64,000 nucleotides of DNA from Peteryoungia rhizophila (GTDB lineage: Bacteria > Pseudomonadota > Alphaproteobacteria > Rhizobiales > Rhizobiaceae), in the NCBI RefSeq assembly GCF_004912145.1, contig NZ_STGT01000002.1, positions 977,960 to 1,041,959 on the forward strand. Reading direction: 5' to 3'. The notes beneath the pieces are model-generated. The model saw only the letters and a list, made by a program, of their open reading frames with translations. It searched no databases and was not told the origin of the DNA. The position numbers and the translations under genes are program-made. This document shows, one piece after another, positions 26,468-36,064 of this stretch; position 1 is the first letter of the stretch; every line of letters begins with the position of its first letter.

Positions 26468-27485
26468 CACATCCTTTCTGACACTCGACAAGCTGTCGCT
26501 CGCCTACGGCAAGACGATCGCCGTCAAGGATCTCGACCTTGATATCCGCAAGGGCGAATTGCTGGCCCTACTCGGTCCTTCCGGCTGCGGCAAGACGACA
26601 ACCATGCGCTCCATCGCAGGCTTGATGAACCCGGTCGGCGGCACGATCCATCTCGACGGTGTGGACATCACCCGGGTGCCGGCCAACAAGCGCGCGGTCG
26701 GCCTGGTTTTCCAATCCTATGCGCTCTTTCCGCATCTCTCGGTGTTCGAGAATGTTGCATTCGGCCTGAAGCTCAAGGGCATGCGCGGTGCCGAGCTCGA
26801 GGCAAAAGTGTCGGCAGGGCTGAAGTCCGTCGGCTTGTCCGCCTTCGCCAACCGCAAGACCCCCGAACTGTCCGGCGGCCAGCAGCAGCGCGTGGCCCTG
26901 GCCCGCTCCATGGTCATGGAGCCGAAGGTGTTGCTGCTCGACGAACCTTTGTCCAATCTCGATGCGCGCCTGCGCCTGGAAATGCGCACCGAATTGCAGC
27001 GCGTGCAAAAGGAAAGCGGCGTGACGATGATCTTCGTCACCCATGACCAGGTGGAGGCCTTGGCACTGGCGGACCGGATCGTGGTGATGAAAGGCGGCGC
27101 CATCGAGCAGATCGGCACGCCTCAGGAGATCTACAATCATCCTGTCTCCGATTTTGTTGCCGACTTCGTCGGATTCGAGAACATTTTCGCCATTCGCGAC
27201 GGCAAGCTTGTCACGACGGGCGGCGACATCATCCTTTCAGGCGAGCTCCCCGTGGCGGCGGGTCTTGCCTGGCGTCCGCGCGCGATCCGCTTGGGGGCAG
27301 GGCCCTTGAAGGGGGTCGTGCGTGGTGTTTCCTTTGCCGGGGGGACACGTGAATATGTTCTGGAGACGCCGCTCGGCGTGATCAAGGCGGAGGTGGATGC
27401 GGCAATGCCAGTCCATGCCCTGGGCGCCGAGATAGCCTTCGACCTCCCGGTGGGCGCCGCCGCTTCGCTCAACCGATTCGGGTGA
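26460..27485 (+). CDS. PotA-type ABC transporter ATPase
   Basis: The protein has 341 residues. Walker A is GPSGCGKTT, the signature is [20 protein letters not shown] and Walker B is VLLLDEPLSNLDAR, with the switch His in VTHDQVEALAL. The C-terminal TOBE-like domain (about 270-341) is regulatory. It energises the two permeases upstream and lies seven bases before the nucleoside hydrolase gene. Confidence 0.88.
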   Translation: MSDTSFLTLDKLSLAYGKTIAVKDLDLDIRKGELLALLGPSGCGKTTTMRSIAGLMNPVGGTIHLDGVDITRVPANKRAVGLVFQSYALFPHLSVFENVAFGLKLKGMRGAELEAKVSAGLKSVGLSAFANRKTPELSGGQQQRVALARSMVMEPKVLLLDEPLSNLDARLRLEMRTELQRVQKESGVTMIFVTHDQVEALALADRIVVMKGGAIEQIGTPQEIYNHPVSDFVADFVGFENIFAIRDGKLVTTGGDIILSGELPVAAGLAWRPRAIRLGAGPLKGVVRGVSFAGGTREYVLETPLGVIKAEVDAAMPVHALGAEIAFDLPVGAAASLNRFG

Positions 27486-27491
27486 TCGATC

Positions 27492-28415
27492 ATGGGCATC
27501 TGGATCGATAGCGACATGGGGTTCGATGACATTGCCGCCATTCTGGTGGTCATGCATGCGGGTCTCGAGATTGACGGCGTCTCACTGGTGTTCGGCAATA
27601 CGCCGCTCGACCAGGTATTGCGCAACACTGCCGGTGCGACGAAAGCCTTCGGCTGGCCTTTTCCGGCCCATGCCGGACGGGGAAAACCCGTGATGGGTGC
27701 GCTGCAGACGGCCCAGGAAATCCTGGGCGAGACCGGTATCCCGACCTCTGGCCTGACGCTTCCCGAGGGCGATGACCTGCCCGGCGGCGAAGCGTTTTCC
27801 GCCCTCTGTACCTGGCTTGAAACAGCACCCGCGCCGCGCCGTATCCTGGCGCTCGGGCCGTTGACCAATCTTGCGGCACTTGCTCTTGCGCGCCCGGACC
27901 TGGCGGCGCGGATCGATGACCTGACCTGGATGGGCGGTGGACTGACCCGCGGCAATCACACGGCATCGGCGGAGTTCAATGCGCTTGCCGATCCCGAAGC
28001 GGTCGCCATCGTTCTGGCGCATGGCCTGCCGTTGCGCATGGTCGATCTCGATCTCTGTCGAAAGGTATTGGCGACGCCGGATGACGTTCTTCCGATCCGC
28101 AACGCAGGCGGACAGAATGCGACGCTGATTGCCGATATGCTGGCGGGTTTCATCGATATCGCGGTGAGCCGTGGTCGTCCGGCAATGGCGCTCTATGATG
28201 CGGTCGCGGCTGCCGCCTTCGTTCGCGGCGATCTTGTCACCGTGCAAAAGGCTCGGATCGATATGGAATGCGGCAATGGTCTGACCCGTGGACGGACCAT
28301 CGTCGAGACCCGATCGTCGCATGGGGTCTTCAACGCGGAATTCGTGGCCGATTGCGATGCCGCGGCGATCAAGGCGATCGTAGGTTCTGCTCTGCATTGG
28401 GAGGCTGCCAAGTGA
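27492..28415 (+). CDS. Nucleoside hydrolase (IUNH family)
   Basis: The protein has 307 residues. The calcium-binding N-terminal motif reads WIDSDMGFDDIAAI, close to the family DxDxGxDD pattern, and the later NHTASAEFNALADPEAV segment contains the conserved N...E.N...DPEA residues of the active site. The enzyme hydrolyses ribonucleosides to ribose and a free base in the cytoplasm. Purine preference is inferred from the following adenine deaminase gene, which it overlaps by 4 bases. Confidence 0.87.
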   Translation: MGIWIDSDMGFDDIAAILVVMHAGLEIDGVSLVFGNTPLDQVLRNTAGATKAFGWPFPAHAGRGKPVMGALQTAQEILGETGIPTSGLTLPEGDDLPGGEAFSALCTWLETAPAPRRILALGPLTNLAALALARPDLAARIDDLTWMGGGLTRGNHTASAEFNALADPEAVAIVLAHGLPLRMVDLDLCRKVLATPDDVLPIRNAGGQNATLIADMLAGFIDIAVSRGRPAMALYDAVAAAAFVRGDLVTVQKARIDMECGNGLTRGRTIVETRSSHGVFNAEFVADCDAAAIKAIVGSALHWEAAK

Positions 28416-30199
28416 CGTTGCAGACCGGGACAGAACCGATGGATCTGAACGATGCCGATCTGCGCGCGCGCGCCGTGGCCGCTGCTCGGGGAGATGCCGC
28501 TTTCGATCGACTGATCATCAATGGCACGCTCATCGACATGGTGACGGGCGAGCGTCGCTTAGCCGATATCGGTCTGGTCGGGCCGCTGATTGCCAGCGTT
28601 CATGAAACCGGTCGTCGGATGGATGCCGGTGAGGTCTTCGATGCGGATAGTGGCTATCTGTCACCCGGACTGATCGATACGCATATGCATGTCGAAAGCT
28701 CGATGGTGACGCCTGCCAGTTATACGGCCGCCGTTCTGCCACGCGGCGTGACGACCATCGTCTGGGACCCGCATGAATTCGGCAATGTGCATGGGGTGGC
28801 CGGTGTCCGCTACGCGGCAGAGGCTGCGCGCGGGCTGCCGCTCAGGATGATCCTGCTTGCGCCCTCCTGTGTGCCGTCGGCACCGGGCCTCGAACTGAAC
28901 GGTGCCGACTTCGACGCTTCGGTTATCGCTGATCTGCTGACCTGGCCCGAGGTCGGTGGCGTCGCGGAAGTGATGAACATGCGCGGCGTGATTGATCGCG
29001 ATCCGCGCATGAGTGCTATCATTCAGGCCGGTCTTGCGTCGGGCAAGTTGATCTGCGGCCATGCGCGCGGCCTGAAGGATGCCGATCTCGCGGCCTTCAT
29101 GGCAGCTGGTGTCAGTTCCGATCATGAACTCGTGTCCGGCGACGACCTGATGGAAAAGCTCAGGGCCGGACTGACGATCGAAATGCGCGGTTCGCATGAT
29201 CATCTGCTGCCGGACTTCGTCGAGGCGCTCAACAGGCTTGGCCACCTGCCGCAAACGGTGACGTTGTGCACCGACGACGTCTTCCCCGACGACCTGTATC
29301 AGGGCGGCGGGCTTGATGATGTGGTGCGCCGTCTGGTCCGCTATGGGTTGAAGCCGAATTGGGCCTTGCGAGCGGCAACGCTGAATGCTGCCCAGCGGCT
29401 CGGTCGCCCCGATCTCGGTTTGATTGCCGCCGGACGACGCGCCGACATCGTCGTCTTCGACGATTTGACAGACCTGAAAGCTCGGCTCGTCTTCGCCAAT
29501 GGTGTGCCCGTGGCGCGCAATGGACATCTGCTGACGGTGCCTGCATCCATAGATCATTCCGCTCTCACCCAGTCGATGAAGATTGAGCCGCTGACCGCCA
29601 GTGATTTCCAGGTCGCGTCGGAGGGGCAAACCACGCGGATTGCGACGATCAACCGGCCCCGATTTACCGAATGGGGTGAGCGACAGGCAAGGGTTGAGAA
29701 GGGGTTTGTCGTGCCCCCGGAAGGGACAACACGGATTGCGGTGGCCCATCGCCACGGGCGCGGAGACAGCCGACCCCGGGTCGGGTTCCTGGAGAATTGG
29801 GGTCACTGGCGCGGTGCCTTCGCCACAACGGTTTCTCATGACAGCCATAACCTGACCGTGTTCGGCAGCGATCCGGAGGATATGGCGACGGCTGCCAATG
29901 CGGTGATCGCGGCAGGCGGCGGCATGGCGGTGGTCTCCGGGCAACGGATCGATGCCATCCTGTCGCTGCCTCTGTCCGGCCTCGTTTCGGATGCGCCGCT
30001 TGAGAAAGTTGCACGCGATTTTTCGGCAATCCGGTCGGCTATGGATCGGATCGTCGACTGGCAGCCACCCTATCTGGTGTTCAAGGCCTGTTTCGGGGCA
30101 ACGCTCGCCTGCAATGCCGGCCCGCACCAGACCGACCGCGGCATTGCCGATGTCGGCACTGGCCGGCTGTTGGAAAGTCCGATCCTGCCAGACGTATGA
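28412..30199 (+). CDS. ade: Adenine deaminase
   Basis: The protein has 595 residues from a GTG overlapping the hydrolase stop (GTGA); an ATG at 28439 is a second choice. The amidohydrolase metal motif is LIDTHMHVESSM, with further ligands in CGHARG and the HDHLLPD and TLCTDDV segments; the C-terminal adenine deaminase domain has GRGD and HDSHN. It converts adenine to hypoxanthine with release of ammonia. Together with the nucleoside hydrolase it forms the route adenosine to adenine to hypoxanthine. Length and motifs match the Ade family well. Confidence 0.9.
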   Translation: MTLQTGTEPMDLNDADLRARAVAAARGDAAFDRLIINGTLIDMVTGERRLADIGLVGPLIASVHETGRRMDAGEVFDADSGYLSPGLIDTHMHVESSMVTPASYTAAVLPRGVTTIVWDPHEFGNVHGVAGVRYAAEAARGLPLRMILLAPSCVPSAPGLELNGADFDASVIADLLTWPEVGGVAEVMNMRGVIDRDPRMSAIIQAGLASGKLICGHARGLKDADLAAFMAAGVSSDHELVSGDDLMEKLRAGLTIEMRGSHDHLLPDFVEALNRLGHLPQTVTLCTDDVFPDDLYQGGGLDDVVRRLVRYGLKPNWALRAATLNAAQRLGRPDLGLIAAGRRADIVVFDDLTDLKARLVFANGVPVARNGHLLTVPASIDHSALTQSMKIEPLTASDFQVASEGQTTRIATINRPRFTEWGERQARVEKGFVVPPEGTTRIAVAHRHGRGDSRPRVGFLENWGHWRGAFATTVSHDSHNLTVFGSDPEDMATAANAVIAAGGGMAVVSGQRIDAILSLPLSGLVSDAPLEKVARDFSAIRSAMDRIVDWQPPYLVFKACFGATLACNAGPHQTDRGIADVGTGRLLESPILPDV

Positions 30200-30217
30200 G
30201 GCACTCGACAGCAAGAC

Positions 30218-31390
30218 TCAGCTCGACGCCAGTTCCTGTTCGACCAGCGTGCTCCAGAAGCTGACGCCGGGGCCGATAGCCTCGTCGTTGAAGTCATAGG
30301 CCGTATTGTGGTGTAGGGCGCCGTCCACGGCCGGTCCATTGCCAAGCCAGACGTAGCAGCCGGGCGCCTCGTTGGCGAAAAACGAGAAGTCGTCGCCCGC
30401 GGTCGACGGCGGGAAAGTGGTGCGGACCTTGTTGCCGAAGACGGCGCGGGCGGCGGCTAGGGCACGACGAGTGGCATCTCGATCATTGACGACAGGCGGA
30501 ATGCGGCGCTGGAAATTGTAATCCACCGCAATGCCGTACATGGCTGCCGTCCCCTTCGCCAATCGGCCGATTTCGGTTTCGAGCTGGTCGCGGACATCGG
30601 CTGAATAAGCGCGCGCTGTCCCGCCGATATCGACCGTATCAGGGATGACGTTCAGGGCTTCAGGATTGCCGGCCTGCACTGAACAGGCGCTGACGACCGC
30701 CGGCTGCAACGGATCGATCACACGGCCGACGATGGTCTGTAGCGAGGACAGGAATGTGCCAGCAGCGGTAATCGGATCCTTGCCGAGATGTGGCTTGGCG
30801 CCATGGGTGCCGGTGCCGCGGAATGTAATGCGCCAGCTGTCGGAAGAGGCGAGTTGCGGGCCTTCGACCACGGCGATCTCCTCCGGATCCAGTCCTGGCA
30901 TATTATGCAGGCCATAAATCGCATCACAGGGGAATTTTTCGAACAACCCATCCTCCACCATGCGGCGGGCTCCGCCGCGACCTTCTTCGGCAGGCTGGAA
31001 GATGAAATGCACCGTGCCGGAGAAATTGCGGGTCCGGGCAAGGTGACGGGCGGCACCCAGAAGGAGTGCCGTGTGGCCATCGTGTCCGCAGGCATGCATC
31101 TTTCCGTCTATCTTGGATTTATGTGCGCGATCGGCCATTTCCGGCATGGCCAGCGCATCCATGTCGGCGCGCAGGCCGATCACCCGTGTCCCACTGCCCA
31201 CCTGCAATGTGCCGACGACACCCGTGCCACCGAGGCCAAGGGTGACCTGGATGCCTGCTTCTTCGAGCAGTCCGGCGACGATTGCGCTGGTACGCGTCTC
31301 CTCGAAGCCGAGCTCGGGATACTGGTGCAGATCGCGACGAAGCGACGTCAGGAACTCAAGGTCGGCGGCGATATCTGGTTTGATCTGCAT
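30218..31390 (-). CDS. M20-family amidohydrolase (HipO/N-acyl amino-acid hydrolase-like)
   Basis: The protein has 390 residues. Metal-site motifs are MHACGHDGHTA and PAEEGRGGA; the dimerisation domain lies in the middle and the C-terminal His is in SFFANEAPG...HN. It belongs to the aminoacylase/hippurate hydrolase group of cytoplasmic metalloenzymes. It is convergent with the adenine deaminase gene (18 bases between the ends) and divergent from the phosphoribosyltransferase gene. Its relation to purine salvage is unclear; the substrate cannot be told from sequence. Confidence 0.83.
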   Translation of the reverse strand: MQIKPDIAADLEFLTSLRRDLHQYPELGFEETRTSAIVAGLLEEAGIQVTLGLGGTGVVGTLQVGSGTRVIGLRADMDALAMPEMADRAHKSKIDGKMHACGHDGHTALLLGAARHLARTRNFSGTVHFIFQPAEEGRGGARRMVEDGLFEKFPCDAIYGLHNMPGLDPEEIAVVEGPQLASSDSWRITFRGTGTHGAKPHLGKDPITAAGTFLSSLQTIVGRVIDPLQPAVVSACSVQAGNPEALNVIPDTVDIGGTARAYSADVRDQLETEIGRLAKGTAAMYGIAVDYNFQRRIPPVVNDRDATRRALAAARAVFGNKVRTTFPPSTAGDDFSFFANEAPGCYVWLGNGPAVDGALHHNTAYDFNDEAIGPGVSFWSTLVEQELASS

Positions 31391-31580
31391 GTGTTTTGGG
31401 TGCCTTGGAAGCCTGGGAAAAGAAGCGCCGAATGTGGGGTGGGCGACCCATCCAGGCGCTTGAGAAGGTTACATTGGTGACACCCTTGGTATAGATGGAA
31501 AACCGAGCGATTTGAACCGTTTCGTAGTGTCTGGGTTTGTTTTGGCGCCCGTGACGCTGGCTTTATTCGAGGACGATGAC

Positions 31581-32267
31581 ATGCAGCCCCATGATTTCTG
31601 GCAGGAGATCCATCCGCCGGCGAGTTTTGACCCTTCTGGTGGGCATTCGAGCTTTTATCCGGCGACGCTTGCCGATGGACGACAGATCCGCTTGCCGATC
31701 CGCCCGCTGTCCGACGGGCAGCATGCGCTCGCCTCACTGATCGTCAATCAGGCGAGTTTCGCGGTGCTCGATGCCTTGGCCGAGGATCTCGCCGGACACT
31801 TGTCCTTGCTGCGCCCCGATGTCGTTGTCGGCCTGCCGACGCTGGGGCTGACGCTTGCCTCCGTGGTGGCACAGAAGCTCGGTCATCACCGGTATGTGCC
31901 GCTCGGAACATCGCGAAAATTCTGGTATTCCGACGAATTGTCGGTGCCGCTGTCGTCGATCACAACGCCGGACCAGGAAAAGCGGCTCTATGTCGATCCG
32001 CGCATGCTGCCCCTGTTGAAGGACTGCCGCGTGGTACTGATCGATGACGTGATTTCGAGCGGTGCTTCGATCCGGGCCGGCCTTTCGCTGCTGCAATCTG
32101 CGGGCATCGAACCCGTGGTTGTCGGGGCCGCCATGCTGCAGTCGGATCGCTGGCGAAAGACCTTGGCGGGGGAGGGGGCTCATTGGCCGGAGCGGGTGCG
32201 CGGCACGTTTTCAACGCCGATGCTGGTCAAGGGTGGCGATGGTTTGTGGCATGCGACTGTCTTGTAA
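31581..32267 (+). CDS. Phosphoribosyltransferase, probable purine type
   Basis: The protein has 228 residues from the ATG at 31581 (a GAGG site lies upstream; an upstream TTG at 31512 is less likely). The PRPP-binding motif is VVLIDDVISSGAS. Type I phosphoribosyltransferases make nucleotides from bases and PRPP. In this cluster it would recapture hypoxanthine, guanine or xanthine released by the hydrolase and deaminase (inference). It is divergent from the M20 gene and separated from it by about 190 bases that should contain both promoters. Confidence 0.78.
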   Translation: MQPHDFWQEIHPPASFDPSGGHSSFYPATLADGRQIRLPIRPLSDGQHALASLIVNQASFAVLDALAEDLAGHLSLLRPDVVVGLPTLGLTLASVVAQKLGHHRYVPLGTSRKFWYSDELSVPLSSITTPDQEKRLYVDPRMLPLLKDCRVVLIDDVISSGASIRAGLSLLQSAGIEPVVVGAAMLQSDRWRKTLAGEGAHWPERVRGTFSTPMLVKGGDGLWHATVL

Positions 32268-32389
32268 AAGTTGCGGCCCCGTCATTGGGCAACCAAATCT
32301 GACGGTGCTGCGACGCCGTCGGCGAATGAGACGAGGCTCTGGCTCAGAACCAACCCATTTCCCGAAGAGGTGGCTATTAGCGGTGCCCC

Positions 32390-32616
32390 CGCGTCGTTGC
32401 CTCCGGTGTTGCGTTGGCTGAGCCCGCTTCGATCTCGCCGACCTGACGCCTATTGATCTAGACCGCCATGGCAAACTCCCCTTGGATCATACCAAAACCT
32501 TTTGGAATATCCGCCACTGCGCCCGGCAGCCTTAGGTCACCGTTTCTGTCCCGTTCAGCCAACGTCCTGCGGTTCTCAAGAACTTCATCTTTCGAAGGTC
32601 TCTTCCAGCGAGCCAT
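32390..32616 (-). pseudogene. Decayed hipB copy with in-frame stop
   Basis: From the ATG at 32616 the translation begins MARWKRPSKDEVLENRRTLA, matching the intact hipB product at 16712-17002. A TAG stop at 32459-32461 interrupts it in the middle of the helix-turn-helix; after the stop the match continues as INRRQVGEIEAGSAN. Similarity fades by about 32390. It is the partner of the decayed hipA copy immediately upstream. Confidence 0.82.
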
Positions 32617-32639
32617 CTAGGCGATCTCCATTTTCATTG

Positions 32640-33211
32640 GCATGTGGCAAACACATTGTCTGTTATAGCGGTGCACCGTACCATTGCGCGTTCCATCACT
32701 TGCGGGGACGCTACCATATCTTCGGCCATGGCCGGTGCAAGCCGCAGGCAGTGTGCGAATGCACAGAGCGCAGACGCCAGGGCCTTTTCCTCATCAGGGT
32801 GCTATGCAATCTCGGCTCAGATACGCGCCCAATCCAGCAGATGGTCACGACCGTCGTCCCCATCATGGCCCAACGTGTTGAGGGGAGGATCCCCTCTCTG
32901 GCACGCCTCCCGGCAAGGCCCAAATGATCGGCGAGCTTCCGCGTTGCATGCCGCTGGGGCATATGATCAGAAGGATGGCGGCCAGCTGCGCCTGTATCGG
33001 TTTTCGAGTTCGACGGGATAGCGGACTGGCACGGCGTGCAGGTTGCGGATGGTTTTTCCTGACGCGAACTCAGTCGCTGCTACATTGACGAAACAGTTGA
33101 GATCGTATCGGGGATTGACGTGCCCTGAAAGCCGGCAACGTTTTCCTTGAGGTCCAGGGTCGCGGCGTGATGCCACTCGCTGCCGAAGTTTATTTGGAGC
33201 GTAAGACGCAT
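32640..33211 (-). pseudogene. Decayed hipA copy with large internal deletion
   Basis: The 3' part (about 32640-32905) matches 17025-17297 of the intact hipA and the 5' part (about 32910-33211) matches about 18043-18342. The roughly 750 bases between them, with most of the kinase core, are absent, and frames are broken. Similarity extends upstream past the start into the operator region (CCATTAAAG at 33263) and to about 33340, at the very end of the adjacent saccharopine-dehydrogenase-like gene. Confidence 0.82.
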
Positions 33212-33326
33212 TTATTGATCCCTTCAAGGGGGCGCTAGATGCGTTTTCGTAATCTATACAACCCATTAAAGTGGTCCTATTCCTGCTCGTGCGCGAGAGG
33301 TGACGCCGAGCTTCGATCAGCAGCGC

Positions 33327-34406
33327 TTAGCGGGTACTTACAAGGGGTTTCAGATACGCACTACGCAGGAGGGTTTCGGTGTCTAAACGGTGATGGTCGA
33401 TGAATCCTGCGGGTTCGATTTTTCCCTGCTGCAATAGGGAAAGCAAGGTGGCTGCGTAACCCGTTGCAACCGATGTCAGGGCGTTGAATGTCCCGTTCTT
33501 CTGCGTAGGTACAAAACGATGACAAGCCGTTGATTGTGTTGGCTGCCTACCGCGACGGCCACATGCAGTGACCATCAGCAAGAGAACGTCGTCGTCGATG
33601 ATCGGAAGGCCATTGCAAAGCAGGGATCGCATCATGTCCCGACGAGAACGAAGTCCGAGGTCGTCAAGGAGGAAGCGCATGTATTCGAGGTGGCCGGGAT
33701 AGCGGATCGTCTTGAATGTGACGTTTCTTGGCGAGAACTCGGAAAAGATCGAGAGGTCCTCGATGCCGCCGGACGTGTTGAACTCTTCATAGTCGATGCC
33801 ATCAATGGTGAGCGCCCGGTGGTCTTCGAGCGGTGACAAGGTAACGGACTTGCCGTCACGTATCGCCGCACTCGGACGCGTATACTCGTCAATTAATCCA
33901 TCGACATTCCAGATCTGCCCGTAGCCCAGACGATTTGTGGGGTAACGCGGAACCGCGCCGACGCGAAGGACCAGATCCGTCACTGGCGAGCTCCTTTTCA
34001 GAAGATTCCAAGCGATGTTGCCGATCAAGCCCGGCGAAACGCCACAGCCGTGGAAGATCGCACGTCGGGTGGAGCGCGCGCGGAGAATGTCTCGCGTTTC
34101 CGGCCGAGTACCACTGAAGTCGAGGAAGTGTACATCAGCCTGCGCAGCCGCGTTTGCGACTGTCTTCAACGCACTGTCTGGGACACACGCAACAGCGACA
34201 TCGCGCCCGGACAGCATGGCCTGCAATTCGTCTGTATGACGAAGGCGGCGTCCGGAAACATCGATCTTCATTGCACGAAGCTGGTCAAGTGCTTGTTCGG
34301 AGTGATCGACCACTTCGACCACGAATTCCTGGCTTTCTGCCAGTGTCGCCGCCAGCGCCATGCCGATCTTGCCGGCGCCGAAGATCGTGACTTTCAGTGG
34401 CGTCAT
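33327..34406 (-). CDS. Saccharopine dehydrogenase-like NAD(P)-binding protein
   Basis: The protein has 359 residues from the ATG at 34406. A Rossmann motif KVTIFGAGKIGMALAATLA begins the protein, and the body follows the saccharopine dehydrogenase / lysine 6-dehydrogenase pattern (FLDFSGTRPE, the HGCGVSPGLIGN segment). Family members oxidise or reduce the bond of secondary amines such as saccharopine, or oxidise the lysine epsilon-amine. It is the last gene of the minus-strand operon, directly after the ABC ATPase. Its final codons fall in the block of hip-related sequence, so the C-terminus may have been altered by recombination. Confidence 0.72.
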   Translation of the reverse strand: MTPLKVTIFGAGKIGMALAATLAESQEFVVEVVDHSEQALDQLRAMKIDVSGRRLRHTDELQAMLSGRDVAVACVPDSALKTVANAAAQADVHFLDFSGTRPETRDILRARSTRRAIFHGCGVSPGLIGNIAWNLLKRSSPVTDLVLRVGAVPRYPTNRLGYGQIWNVDGLIDEYTRPSAAIRDGKSVTLSPLEDHRALTIDGIDYEEFNTSGGIEDLSIFSEFSPRNVTFKTIRYPGHLEYMRFLLDDLGLRSRRDMMRSLLCNGLPIIDDDVLLLMVTACGRRGRQPTQSTACHRFVPTQKNGTFNALTSVATGYAATLLSLLQQGKIEPAGFIDHHRLDTETLLRSAYLKPLVSTR

Positions 34407-34414
34407 CACGGCCC

Positions 34415-35194
34415 TCAATTCTTGAACCGAGCGACGAAGCCTTGCAGGCGCGGATTCTGTGGGTTGAGGATCACTTCCTCCGCTGTGCCGGTTTCAGCAA
34501 TGACACCCTGGTCGAGAAAGAGCACACGGCTCGCGACATCGGCAGCAAACGCCATTTCATGGGTGACAATGGCCATTGTCATTCCCTTGTCGGCAAGCCC
34601 CCGAATGACACTCAGGACTTCTCCCACCAGCTCCGGGTCGAGCGCACTGGTGACCTCGTCCAGCAAAAGCACTTCGGGTTCCATTGCCAAGGCCCTGGCG
34701 ATCGCCACACGCTGCTTCTGCCCGCCCGACAGATGGTTAGGGTAGGCCGAATGCTTTTCGGCGAGGCCGACCTGGGCAAGCAGGTCCATGGCCCGTTCCT
34801 CGGCCTCGCGTCTGGGGCGCCGGCAGACGACGATTGGACCTTCTGTGACATTCTGCAGCACGGTTTTGTGGGGAAAAAGATTGAAGTGCTGGAATACCAT
34901 GCCGACATGCCGACGCAGCGTTCCGATGCCAATTTCATCACCTCGGTCCCGGAACCGCTCCCCCACCGATTTTTGGCGAAAGCGGATGGTGCCCGCTGTC
35001 GGGATTTCCATCATGTTGAGACAACGGATGAAAGTCGACTTGCCCGATCCTGAAGGACCGATCAAAGCGACCACTTCACCACGCTCAAGGCTGAGATCGA
35101 GCCCTTTCAGGACCTCGAGCGTCCCGTAACTCTTGCGCAGTCCCGACGCTTCGATGACCGACGGTCTTGTGTTGGAGTTCTGTATCATTTGCAT
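34415..35194 (-). CDS. Polar amino-acid ABC transporter, ATP-binding protein
   Basis: The protein has 259 residues. Walker A is GPSGSGKST, the signature is [20 protein letters not shown] and Walker B is VLLLDEVTSALDPE, with Val in place of the usual Pro after DE. It is of GlnQ/HisP type. It works with the permease encoded 12 bases upstream and presumably with the binding protein encoded at 43172, since no binding protein is in the operon itself. Confidence 0.87.
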   Translation of the reverse strand: MQMIQNSNTRPSVIEASGLRKSYGTLEVLKGLDLSLERGEVVALIGPSGSGKSTFIRCLNMMEIPTAGTIRFRQKSVGERFRDRGDEIGIGTLRRHVGMVFQHFNLFPHKTVLQNVTEGPIVVCRRPRREAEERAMDLLAQVGLAEKHSAYPNHLSGGQKQRVAIARALAMEPEVLLLDEVTSALDPELVGEVLSVIRGLADKGMTMAIVTHEMAFAADVASRVLFLDQGVIAETGTAEEVILNPQNPRLQGFVARFKN

Positions 35195-35206
35195 GCATCC
35201 GTTCCT

Positions 35207-35872
35207 TTAGTCGCTGACCCTGAGACGCCGTTCGATCCAGTCTGCGGCCTGAGTGAGCGGCAGCAGCATGGCGATGTAGAGCCCGGCCATGAGGGTGTAT
35301 GATTCAAGCGGACGATAGGTCTGGCCGTTCACCACTGCGGCCATGTAGGCGAGATCAGCGACCGATATGACTGATACCAGCGAGGTGTTCTTGAACTGGA
35401 TGACCGACTGGTTGATGAAGGATGGCAGCACACGTTTCATGGCCTGGGGGAGGATGATCCGGCTCATGGACTGCCAGGGGCTCATGCCGATCGCGGCTGC
35501 CGCTTCGCGCTGGCCTCTATCGATCGATACGATCCCGCCGCGAAAGATTTCCGCGTAGAAGGCGCCGGCATAGAGTGACAGCGTGAGCATGGCTGCGACA
35601 CGATTGTCTATCGAGCCGCCGACCAGCAGCGGAAAGGCGTAGTAGAACCACAGCAGCTGAACCAGCAGCGGCGTGCAGCGGAAGATCTCCTGATAGACAC
35701 GGGCGGTGGCAGAAAGAACCTTCCAACCTGAAAGGCGCGCGGCGCAGGTGAGAAAACCGATCAGCACGCCAAAGAAGATCGAGCCGAAGGTATAAAGGAC
35801 GGTGATCCACAACCCCCAGAGGAAGAGATCCCAATACTGCCATACGGAATGAAAATCCCAGCTGTAGGTCAT
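35207..35872 (-). CDS. Polar amino-acid ABC transporter, permease
   Basis: The protein has 221 residues with about five membrane helices and the His/Glu/Gln/Arg/opine family permease pattern (FRCTPLLVQLLWFYYAFPLL, the REAAAAIGMSPWQSM loop, LPQAMKRVLPS). It is the only permease of this locus and probably forms a homodimer. The family includes rhizobial opine importers (OccQM, NocQM), which fits the enzymes around it. A 192-base gap separates it from the DapA-like gene. Confidence 0.85.
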   Translation of the reverse strand: MTYSWDFHSVWQYWDLFLWGLWITVLYTFGSIFFGVLIGFLTCAARLSGWKVLSATARVYQEIFRCTPLLVQLLWFYYAFPLLVGGSIDNRVAAMLTLSLYAGAFYAEIFRGGIVSIDRGQREAAAAIGMSPWQSMSRIILPQAMKRVLPSFINQSVIQFKNTSLVSVISVADLAYMAAVVNGQTYRPLESYTLMAGLYIAMLLPLTQAADWIERRLRVSD

Positions 35873-36064
35873 CGGTCACCTCCCACTGCCGCGTCGGTAC
35901 CGCAGGGCGGTCGACAACCGCATTGGGGACACCTGTCTTCGTCAATCCTGTTGGTCATTCTTGTTCCCTTGTTCCATCGAATTGTTTGCGGATGGGACGA
36001 ATTCCGATGCGATCAATAGTCTTACGTCTGTCCCAAGCCGACAATGCAAAGCTGACGTCGCTGC

